This document shows, piece after piece, positions 57,205 to 64,000 of a DNA stretch of 64,000 nucleotides (position 1 is its first letter; each line of letters begins with the position of its first letter). The stretch is from positions 17,735 through 81,734 of the forward strand of contig NZ_JAUNDY010000007.1 of NCBI RefSeq assembly GCF_030525845.1, written 5' to 3'. Made by a program: the position numbers and the translations under genes. The DNA is from Moraxella sp. (GTDB taxonomy: Bacteria; Pseudomonadota; Gammaproteobacteria; Pseudomonadales; Moraxellaceae). The notes beneath the pieces are model-generated. The model saw only the letters and a program-made list of their open reading frames with translations, was not told the DNA's origin and did no database searches.

Positions 57205-57234
57205 ATTTTAGCACGAAACAGGCGAGAATGTCAG
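57205..57234 (-). promoter_or_regulatory. Predicted fbp promoter, extended -10
   Basis: On the minus strand CTGACA and TAAAAT are spaced 18 bases, with TG one base before the -10 (TGCTAAAAT). It lies about 65 bases before the fbp ATG. Confidence 0.5.
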
Positions 57235-57318
57235 AGATATTTTGTTTTTGAATGGTTGGATAAATCTGATAAATAATTGTTATGATTATCAAAAAATCAT
57301 AAAACTTCCCAACATACA

Positions 57319-57347
57319 TTCACAAAGGGGTAAAAATTTGCTAGAAT
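57319..57347 (+). promoter_or_regulatory. Predicted pyrB promoter, extended -10
   Basis: TTCACA and TAGAAT are separated by 17 bases, with TG one base before the -10 (TGCTAGAAT), 40 bases before pyrB. No pyrimidine-type attenuator hairpin is visible in the short leader. Confidence 0.55.
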
Positions 57348-57386
57348 GGTTTAATTTGTTTTTTGATAGACAAAAAAGGATAAAAA

Positions 57387-58421
57387 ATGCACTCCACCCA
57401 CACTCCCAACACCACCCCAAACAACCTAACCGCCCAACTGCACCGCTCCCAATCCGCTCCCCAGCTTACCCCTGACGGCAAATTGTGCCATTTTTTAAGC
57501 GTGGAAGGGCTAAACAAAGACATTCTCACCCAAATCATTCACAAAGCCAATGGCTATCTATTGCCAAACGGTCAAATCCAAAATTCAAACGAGCTTGCCG
57601 GCTGTACGGCGATGAACCTATTTTTTGAAAATTCCACTCGCACCCGCACTACCTTTGAAGTGGCAGAAAAACGACTTGGGGCGAATGTCCTTAACCTTGA
57701 CATCGCCAAATCTAGCACCAGCAAGGGCGAGAGCCTTGCCGACACGCTGTGGAATTTGCAGGCGATGACGGCGGATATGTTTGTGGTGCGTCATTATTCG
57801 TCTGGGGCGATGCATTTTATGGCACAAAAGGTTTGCCCAAGCGTTGCCGTCATCAACGCAGGGGACGGTCAGCACGCCCACCCCACGCAGGCAATGCTCG
57901 ATATGCTGACGATTTTTCGCGAAGCCAAAAAGCCCTTTGAAGAGTTGTCCGTTGCCATTATTGGCGATGTCAAACACAGCCGTGTGGCTCGCTCGGACAT
58001 TTGTGCTTTGCAAACGCTTGGCGTCAAAGATTTGCGAGTGGTTGCCCCCAAAACCTTGCTCCCCAAAGGCATTGAACGCTATGGCGTGGCAGTGTTTGAC
58101 GATATGGACAAAGGCGTGGCGGGCATTGATGTGCTGATTGGTTTGCGTATTCAAAACGAACGCATTGGCTCGCCCCTTTTGCCGTCCACCAGCGAATATT
58201 TTAAGATGTATGGCATTACCGAAAGCCGATTAAAACTGGCTGACAAAGATGCGATTGTAATGCACCCTGGCCCGATGAATCGTGGCGTGGAAATTGCGTC
58301 TGATGTGGCGGACGGGGTGCAATCGGTGATTTTAAAACAAGTCAATAATGGCATTGCTGTCAGAATGGCAGTAATGGCAATGGCAATGGAAGGGCAAAGA
58401 AGTTTGAGGAATTTGGGGTAA
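57387..58421 (+). CDS. pyrB: Aspartate carbamoyltransferase catalytic subunit (PyrB)
   Basis: PyrB condenses carbamoyl phosphate and aspartate in pyrimidine synthesis. The 344-aa protein has [13 protein letters not shown] (carbamoyl phosphate site), [12 protein letters not shown], and [11 protein letters not shown]. It carries an N-terminal extension of about 30 residues (Thr/Asn/Pro-rich) before the fold begins, as in Pseudomonas-type enzymes that need PyrC'. The stop overlaps a 26-codon frame by one base. Confidence 0.96.
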   Translation: MHSTHTPNTTPNNLTAQLHRSQSAPQLTPDGKLCHFLSVEGLNKDILTQIIHKANGYLLPNGQIQNSNELAGCTAMNLFFENSTRTRTTFEVAEKRLGANVLNLDIAKSSTSKGESLADTLWNLQAMTADMFVVRHYSSGAMHFMAQKVCPSVAVINAGDGQHAHPTQAMLDMLTIFREAKKPFEELSVAIIGDVKHSRVARSDICALQTLGVKDLRVVAPKTLLPKGIERYGVAVFDDMDKGVAGIDVLIGLRIQNERIGSPLLPSTSEYFKMYGITESRLKLADKDAIVMHPGPMNRGVEIASDVADGVQSVILKQVNNGIAVRMAVMAMAMEGQRSLRNLG

Positions 58422-58501
58422 TGCAAAGGTTGATTTATTCCAATCAAAATCCCAAATCCGAAGTTTATGATTTTATAATGAATTTACTAAAAGACAATTA
58501 A
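58421..58501 (+). CDS. Possible 26-aa peptide coupled to pyrB
   Basis: The ATG shares a base with the pyrB stop (TAATG) and encodes [20 protein letters not shown] followed by NLLKDN. Coupling suggests translation, but it is short and unrecognised. It could equally be the tail of a deleted gene in the accessory insert. Confidence 0.3.
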   Translation: MQRLIYSNQNPKSEVYDFIMNLLKDN

Positions 58502-58508
58502 GAGATGA

Positions 58509-58922
58509 ATGATAATGATAATTGAACCCCTAAAAAACGCCACACAAAAATTATCCGAAGGCTTAATTCGTTATCAAAAAGACACAAGCGATGAACAAAT
58601 CCGAGATGGGCTGATTCAGCGTTTTGAATTTACTTATGAATTAAGTCATAAGATTTTAAAACGCTATTTGGAGACCATCTCGCCCACGCCTGATGTCATT
58701 GATAAAATGGCGTTTAGTGATATGATACGCACAGCCAATGAATATGGGTTATTGTGTGGTAATTGGTCAGATTGGCGGGTGTATCGTGAAATGCGAAATC
58801 TGACAAGCCACAGTTATAATGAACAAAAGGCATTGCAAGTTGTGGCGAATATCCCAAAATTCTTAACCGAAGTAGAATTTTTATTAAATGAATTAACCAA
58901 AAGATTAATCAATAATGACTGA
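58509..58922 (+). CDS. HEPN-domain protein of a HEPN/MNT toxin-antitoxin pair
   Basis: This 137-aa all-helical protein resembles HI0074-type nucleotidyltransferase substrate-binding proteins, with the HEPN ribonuclease motif Arg96-x4-His101 (RNLTSH). In type VII systems HEPN proteins act as RNases and the partner MNT inactivates them by adding nucleotides. It overlaps the MNT gene by 8 bases. ATG at 58509 or two codons later are both possible. Confidence 0.87.
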   Translation: MIMIIEPLKNATQKLSEGLIRYQKDTSDEQIRDGLIQRFEFTYELSHKILKRYLETISPTPDVIDKMAFSDMIRTANEYGLLCGNWSDWRVYREMRNLTSHSYNEQKALQVVANIPKFLTEVEFLLNELTKRLINND

Positions 58923-59211
58923 TGTGCAATTAACCGAAAACGAAAAACAAATTATCAAAAACATTCTAAAAACCCATTGCAAAAATACCAAAGTTTTTGC
59001 TTTTGGCTCTCGTGTGAATGGCAATGCCAAACCTTATTCAGATTTGGATTTGGTGGTTAAATCTGATGGCGTTTTTGAATTGGCAGACATTGCTAATTTA
59101 AAAGAAGCTTTTGCTAATTCTGACTTGGTTTTTAAGGTGGATATTTGCGATTGGCGCAGTTTGGGTAATGACTTTAAAAAAAGTATTGAAAATGAGTTGG
59201 TGTTGATTTGA
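58915..59211 (+). CDS. MNT-type minimal nucleotidyltransferase antitoxin
   Basis: This 98-aa protein has the polymerase-beta-like motif GSRVNGNAKPYSDLDLVV (Gly31-Ser32, Asp43, Asp45) and a third acidic residue near Asp76 (KVDICDW). This is the catalytic set of MNT antitoxins that AMPylate HEPN toxins. It is encoded immediately after the HEPN gene with an 8-base overlap. Both frames are intact, unlike the two PIN systems in this window. Confidence 0.88.
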   Translation: MTDVQLTENEKQIIKNILKTHCKNTKVFAFGSRVNGNAKPYSDLDLVVKSDGVFELADIANLKEAFANSDLVFKVDICDWRSLGNDFKKSIENELVLI

Positions 59212-59235
59212 TTTTTACAATACAGGATTGGAGCT

Positions 59236-59913
59236 ATGTTTAAAAAAATTTCCCTATTAACCGCAGGATTATTATTATCCGTGTCGGTATTTGCCAATGA
59301 TTTACAAGGGTTAATTCAAAAGGCGGAGAATGGGGACATATTCTATCAAATGCTAATGGCGGCTTATTATGAGCAAAAACAAGATGCTGTCAATGAGTTT
59401 TATTGGGCGAAAAAAGTAGCCGAGCAGGGCGATGCATTTGCTCAAAATATTCTTGGCGGAATGTATTATTATGGATTGGGCATTCCAAAAGATGATGCCA
59501 AAGCCTTTGAATGGTATTTTAAATCCGCCAATCAAAATAATGCAGATGCCCAAAACAGTTTGGGGGCGATGTATTATAATGGACACGGTGTTAATCAAGA
59601 TTATGCTAAGGCATTTGAATGGGCTACCAAATCAGCAAACCAAAATAATGCAGATGCTCAATACAGTCTTGGGTTGATGTATGCCAAAGGTCAGGGCGTA
59701 TCCCAAGATAATACAAAAGCCCTAGAATGGTACACCAAATCCGCCAATCAAGGTAATGCACAAGCCCAAAATAATCTTGGGGTAATATATGCAAATGGCT
59801 ATGGGGTTCGCCAAGATTATAACATTGCCAAAGAATGGTATGGCAAAGCCTGTAATCAAAATGTGCAAGTCAGTTGTGATAATCTTAAAGAATTAAATGA
59901 ATTGGGTTACTAA
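59236..59913 (+). CDS. Exported Sel1-repeat protein
   Basis: This 225-aa protein has a signal peptide (MFKKISLLTAGLLLSVSVFA) and about five Sel1-like repeats of 36 residues (for example AQNSLGAMYYNGHGVNQDYAKA), forming a solenoid that usually binds proteins or glycans. Adjacent repeats are close at the DNA level (around 59520-59740). It lies between the HEPN/MNT pair and a vestige of the pyrC' start. No partner can be named. Confidence 0.82.
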   Translation: MFKKISLLTAGLLLSVSVFANDLQGLIQKAENGDIFYQMLMAAYYEQKQDAVNEFYWAKKVAEQGDAFAQNILGGMYYYGLGIPKDDAKAFEWYFKSANQNNADAQNSLGAMYYNGHGVNQDYAKAFEWATKSANQNNADAQYSLGLMYAKGQGVSQDNTKALEWYTKSANQGNAQAQNNLGVIYANGYGVRQDYNIAKEWYGKACNQNVQVSCDNLKELNELGY

Positions 59914-59942
59914 TTTAGGAAACATCAACAAAAGAGAACTTT

Positions 59943-59975
59943 ATGAAAAACCTACTTCCCACTTGGCAAGCGTAA
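59943..59975 (+). pseudogene. Vestige of a pyrC' 5' end
   Basis: ATGAAAAACCTACTTCCC here is identical to the first 18 bases of pyrC' at 60955, and TGGCAA follows in both, then a stop (MKNLLPTWQA). A chance match of this length at a start codon is unlikely. It suggests pyrC' once began here and the following Sel1-like gene was inserted with its own junction. Confidence 0.65.
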
Positions 59976-60039
59976 AGCAAGTATGATGCACCATTAAAGG
60001 AATACACCTTGTTCTCAACCATTTAAAAAGAGAATAATT

Positions 60040-60930
60040 ATGTTTAAAAAACTTTTAATTGTCTTATTGTCATTAAGTTTGGTATCTTATGCAACAGCTG
60101 AAACTATGACAGATTTTTATGGAAATCCAATTCCAAAAGAGCAACAACAAGAAATAGAAAAGCAAGTTAAGGAATTGGAAATAAAAGCCAATCAAGGAAA
60201 CATAGAAGCAATTTCTGAACTGACCCAATTTTATTTATATTCTGGTAATCAACAAAAAACCTTGTATTGGGTTGATAAAATGGTGGAAAATGGCTATCCT
60301 GATGCTTTGACGATATTAGCCAATGCTTATGAGAATGGCTATTATGGATTTGAGAGAAATGGTGAAAAAGCATTTGATTATTATCTAAAAGTGGCTAATT
60401 TGGGAGAAGTGTATTCACAATTATGGCTTGTGGATTATTATCTTGGTAGAAGGGTGGTAGAAGGCGGTATTTGTTATTGTGGAAAAGTGGATTATCAAAA
60501 AGCCTTAGAATGGGCAAAAAAAGCAAGTGCATTGGGTTCTGGTCTTGGTAGCCAAGAAGTAGCTAAAATATATTTGGCTTATGATGAAAATAATCCTGAT
60601 TATCAAAAGGCAATAGAATATCTTAATTTATCAATCAAACAAATAAAATCAGAGTTGGAAAAACAACCAACAGACAGTAGCCATACATTACATTTGGTTT
60701 GGACTTATGTTGATTTGGGCGAAACCTATTATCAATTAAAGAATTACAAAGAAGCCAAAGTTAATTTTGAAAAAGCCATTCAAGTGGCTGATTATCATTC
60801 ATATAGGGCATATTATGGCTTGTCATTGCTTTATCGTTATGGTTATGGTGTACCAAAAAATATTAAGAAAGCCGATGAGTTTCATAAAAAATCGTGTGAA
60901 TTGGGCTATGTGCCTGCTTGTGAAAATTAA
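60040..60930 (+). CDS. Second exported Sel1-like repeat protein
   Basis: This 296-aa protein has a signal peptide (cleavage near YATA, about residue 20) and Sel1/TPR-like repeats across most of its length (EAISELTQFYLYSGNQQKTL, DALTILANAYENGYYGF, YGLSLLYRYGYGVPKNIKKA). It differs in sequence from the Sel1 protein upstream, though both start MFKK, and ends with the Cys-containing repeat KKSCELGYVPACEN. It is AT-rich compared with pyrB and pyrC'. Confidence 0.78.
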   Translation: MFKKLLIVLLSLSLVSYATAETMTDFYGNPIPKEQQQEIEKQVKELEIKANQGNIEAISELTQFYLYSGNQQKTLYWVDKMVENGYPDALTILANAYENGYYGFERNGEKAFDYYLKVANLGEVYSQLWLVDYYLGRRVVEGGICYCGKVDYQKALEWAKKASALGSGLGSQEVAKIYLAYDENNPDYQKAIEYLNLSIKQIKSELEKQPTDSSHTLHLVWTYVDLGETYYQLKNYKEAKVNFEKAIQVADYHSYRAYYGLSLLYRYGYGVPKNIKKADEFHKKSCELGYVPACEN

Positions 60931-60954
60931 CAAACTTAAAAAGATGAGAAATTT

Positions 60955-62112
60955 ATGAAAAACCTACTTCCCCCCAACTGGCAACAGCCAACTTTAACCG
61001 ACACCAACACAGACGGCAAATGGCTGATTCCGCCCATTGTGGATTTGTGCGGTCGGTTGCGAGAGCTTGGGCAATCGGCTCACGGCTCGTTTAAAAGCGA
61101 AGGCAACTCGGCGTATCAAAACGGCATTTTGCACATTTGCACACCGCCCGACACCACGCCTGTGCTTGACAATGGCTCGCTATTAAAAGGCTTAAAAGAC
61201 AAGGCACTCACGGACGGTCGCATTCATCTATACCCCATTGGGGCATTGACCGCAGGACTCAAAGGCGAGAGTTTGGCAAGCATTGCAGGGCTAAAACAAG
61301 GCGGAGCGATTGCGGTGAGTAACGCCAGATGTGGCTTTGCCAATGACGATGTGCTGTTACGCTCATTAGAATATGCCAAAACCTTTGATATTAAAGTATT
61401 TTTTTATCCCGATGAACCGTCCTTAACCAAAAATGGTGTGGCGCACGATGGCTATGTGGCAAGCTATCACGGCTTGGCGGGCATTCCTTGGATTGCCGAG
61501 ACGGTCGCCCTTGCCAAACAGCTTCTTATCGTGGAAGAAACAGGCGTGTCGGCACATTTTAGCCAGATTAGCTGTAAATCGTCTGTTGAACTCATTCGCA
61601 CCGCTAAGGCGAAGGGCTTGCCTGTGTCGTGCGATGTGGCAATGCACCAACTGCATTTGACGGACGATGCGATTGACGGCTACAACACGCTTGCTTTTGT
61701 TTATCCGCCTTTGCGGTCAGAAACCGACAAACGAGCGTTGATAAGGGGGTTGCAGGACGGCACGATTGACGCCATTTGTACGCACCACGAGCCGTTAGCG
61801 ATGACTGCCAAACTTGCTCCTTTTGCCGAGAGTGTGGCAGGGATTAGTAATTTTGATACTTTTGTAAGTTTGGGCTGTAAACTGGTGGCGGATGGTGTTT
61901 TGACGGCTGAACAATTGGTTGAAAAAATTTGTTTTAATCCTGCCAAAATCGCAGGCATTGGCGATATTTATGAAAAAGTGGGTGGGGCGGTACTGATTGA
62001 CCCAAGCAAAGAATGGACGGTCAGCGATGAGACGATGTTGTCAATGGGTAAAAATACGCCGTTTGTCAATCACACTTTAATGGGTAGAGTGGAGCGAGTA
62101 TTTTTCACCTAA
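60955..62112 (+). CDS. pyrC': Inactive dihydroorotase homologue (PyrC')
   Basis: This 385-aa amidohydrolase-fold protein lacks the metal-binding HxH: the expected site reads VDLCGRLRELG in place of a DxHxH pattern. This is the non-catalytic PyrC' that forms the structural partner of PyrB in Pseudomonas-type aspartate transcarbamoylase dodecamers. The rest of the fold is recognisable (FYPDEPSL, ICTHHEPL). It is 2.5 kb from pyrB, with accessory genes between, instead of directly adjacent. Confidence 0.9.
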   Translation: MKNLLPPNWQQPTLTDTNTDGKWLIPPIVDLCGRLRELGQSAHGSFKSEGNSAYQNGILHICTPPDTTPVLDNGSLLKGLKDKALTDGRIHLYPIGALTAGLKGESLASIAGLKQGGAIAVSNARCGFANDDVLLRSLEYAKTFDIKVFFYPDEPSLTKNGVAHDGYVASYHGLAGIPWIAETVALAKQLLIVEETGVSAHFSQISCKSSVELIRTAKAKGLPVSCDVAMHQLHLTDDAIDGYNTLAFVYPPLRSETDKRALIRGLQDGTIDAICTHHEPLAMTAKLAPFAESVAGISNFDTFVSLGCKLVADGVLTAEQLVEKICFNPAKIAGIGDIYEKVGGAVLIDPSKEWTVSDETMLSMGKNTPFVNHTLMGRVERVFFT

Positions 62113-62124
62113 TGCATTGATTTT

Positions 62125-63549
62125 ATGAATAAAATTTTAGATAAATTGCCCTTTGCCTGTCAGTTGTGGTTTGTGTATTTAAGATTTTTGGTGCGTCATT
62201 ATGTTAATGATGGTTGCACCCAAAAAGCAGCCAGCTTGACGTATACCACGCTGTTGTCGCTTGTGCCGATTGTGACGGTCATGCTTGTGATGTTTTCTAG
62301 CATTCCTGCCTTAGAGGGCGTGCGTGAACAGGTGCAATGGGCGATTTATCGCAACCTCATGCCGTCATCAGGGGAAGTGATTAGCCAGTACATCAGCAGT
62401 TTTGCCGAAAAATCCAGCAATCTTGGTATTATCGGGGTAACAGGGGTATTTGTTACCACCATCATGACACTCATTACCATTGAGACGGCATTTAATCAAA
62501 TTTGGCGAGTGGCAGAGCGTTCTGGTGGCATGGCAAGCGTGATGCGGTACTGGGCCATGATTACTGCTGCCCCCATTATTTTGGGGATAGCATTTGGTGC
62601 GTCGAGTGCCATTTCTGGACTGAGTTTTTTGAACCAAAAAATTGCAGGATACGGCATAGATTTTGGGGTATGGGCGAGGATTATTTCTTTTGTGCTGATG
62701 GCAAGTGGTTTTATCGCCTTGTATCAATTCATACCAAAAACCAAAGTTCCCATTAAAAATGCCGTGATTGCAGGCGTGGTCATTGCTGTGCTTTTTGAGG
62801 TGCTAAAAAGCGTTTTTGGTATGGTCATGACAAATTTTACCAGTTATGAGGCGATTTATGGGGCATTTGCTGCCATTCCTGTATTTTTGATGTGGCTGTA
62901 TTTGTCGTGGAATCTGATTTTATTGGGTGTGGAGATTAGTTACACACTGACGATTTTTGGGTATCAAGAAGTCTCCCCAAAGTCGCCCATATTGGTTTTG
63001 CTTGATATGCTTCATTTGGCTTATGAGCGTCATCAAGTAGGAGAGACGGTCAGCGAGGCGGATTTTAAGGCGTTGCTTGGTCGAGGCGAACTGCCAAAAT
63101 GGCATCAGTATCTTGATAAATTAATCCATCTCAAACTCATCGCTCGCACCCAAAATGATGAGTTTATCCTAAAAATGGATTTGGGTACAATGAGCGTTTG
63201 GCAATTTTATAACAGCATGTCTTATGCCCTGCCGACAGAGCGTGAGATGATGAATTTTTGTCAAACAAATCATGAACAATGGAGCATCAATTTGGCTCAT
63301 CATGTGGGGCGTGTTGAAAACGCCACCAAAGAGCAGTTGCAATTAACTTTGGCACAATTATTTGGTAATCAGCAAGCCAAACTTAGCGACAATACAGACA
63401 CGACACAAAAAACAGATGATGTGCCAACACCACCCCAAAATAACCGCCCCATCAAAGCCTATCTAACCCAAATGCTCTCCACCATCAAAATCAAAGATAA
63501 ACTGCCTTACAAAACCCACCACAAAGACATGGGCAAAGGCGACAGTTAG
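62125..63549 (+). CDS. YihY/BrkB-family inner-membrane protein
   Basis: This 474-aa protein has about six membrane helices in its first 290 residues with family motifs AASLTYTTLLSLVPIV, GVFVTTIMTLITIETAFNQIW and FGANFAIY-like region (TSYEAIYGAFAAIPVFLMW). A soluble C-terminal region of about 180 residues includes a winged-helix-like part. Members were once called RNase BN but that activity belongs to another protein; the true role is unknown. It follows pyrC' by 12 bases. Confidence 0.88.
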   Translation: MNKILDKLPFACQLWFVYLRFLVRHYVNDGCTQKAASLTYTTLLSLVPIVTVMLVMFSSIPALEGVREQVQWAIYRNLMPSSGEVISQYISSFAEKSSNLGIIGVTGVFVTTIMTLITIETAFNQIWRVAERSGGMASVMRYWAMITAAPIILGIAFGASSAISGLSFLNQKIAGYGIDFGVWARIISFVLMASGFIALYQFIPKTKVPIKNAVIAGVVIAVLFEVLKSVFGMVMTNFTSYEAIYGAFAAIPVFLMWLYLSWNLILLGVEISYTLTIFGYQEVSPKSPILVLLDMLHLAYERHQVGETVSEADFKALLGRGELPKWHQYLDKLIHLKLIARTQNDEFILKMDLGTMSVWQFYNSMSYALPTEREMMNFCQTNHEQWSINLAHHVGRVENATKEQLQLTLAQLFGNQQAKLSDNTDTTQKTDDVPTPPQNNRPIKAYLTQMLSTIKIKDKLPYKTHHKDMGKGDS

Positions 63550-63550
63550 G

Positions 63551-64000
<450 letters not shown>

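Noticed and set aside
59520..59740. CRISPR-like spaced repeats in the Sel1 gene
   Set aside because: The periodicity is coding (36-residue Sel1 units) and the intervals are not unique spacers.

Overview
The window looks like chromosome from a Moraxella-type gammaproteobacterium (Moraxellaceae). The evidence is moderate GC, a division and cell-wall block murG-murC-ddl-ftsQ-ftsA-ftsZ, a DUF2788 protein, an inactive PyrC' partner of PyrB, a BcgI-like restriction system, and chemotaxis-type signalling genes with no flagellar genes nearby. The assignment comes from gene content and protein resemblance; no database search was possible. No tRNA, rRNA or CRISPR array was seen. No stretch above 300 bases is empty once pseudogenes are counted.

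Layout. 1-2.0 kb: end of a fatty-acid cluster (fabD, fabG, acpP). 2.2-6.6 kb: a BON-LysM protein, coaE/tsaD divergent, then rpe with two small membrane proteins and a META lipoprotein. 6.6-10.7 kb: ccmAB on the minus strand, a YbjN-like protein, an exported protein and a histone-deacetylase-family enzyme. 10.7-16.1 kb: an AT-rich accessory island with a DUF5655/PD-(D/E)XK-like protein, an IS256-family transposase, a decayed second copy of the deacetylase gene tail, and a two-gene BcgI-like restriction-modification system. 16.2-26.5 kb: valS, coaBC, an SGNH hydrolase, a TauE/SafE exporter, fadD, a TPR glycosyltransferase-like protein and rph. 26.5-29.6 kb: cmoA and cmoB on the minus strand, separated by yqhA and a toxin-antitoxin pair whose toxin carries an in-frame stop. 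29.7-38.7 kb: msrA, a lytic transglycosylase, ampD, murJ, a SPOR protein, and a CheA-like kinase/CheY/CheX module. 38.9-43.9 kb: rpsB-tsf-pyrE, a second antitoxin with a wrecked PIN toxin, gshB and a family 2 glycosyltransferase. 43.9-53.8 kb: a lipoprotein and a YiiX-like hydrolase behind a promoter with an A11 tract in its spacer, then murG to ftsZ and rnm. 53.9-64 kb: a dead IS1016-like element, a SpoU methyltransferase, fbp, and pyrB and pyrC' separated by a HEPN/MNT pair and two Sel1-repeat genes, then a BrkB-family protein and a YfhL-type ferredoxin.

How it fits together. Most of the window is housekeeping: peptidoglycan precursor synthesis and flipping (MurC, Ddl, MurG, MurJ), recycling (transglycosylase, AmpD), division (FtsQ, FtsA, FtsZ, SPOR protein), CoA synthesis (CoaBC, CoaE), pyrimidines (PyrB, PyrC', PyrE) and tRNA modification (TsaD, CmoA, CmoB). 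Accessory DNA sits in small pockets, several of which carry scars: a duplicated gene tail, a duplicated gene start, two toxins inactivated beside intact antitoxins, and a frameshifted transposase. The features most worth a second look are the A-tract promoter, the CheW-less membrane CheA/CheY/CheX module, and the two gene-end echoes that mark past insertion or recombination.
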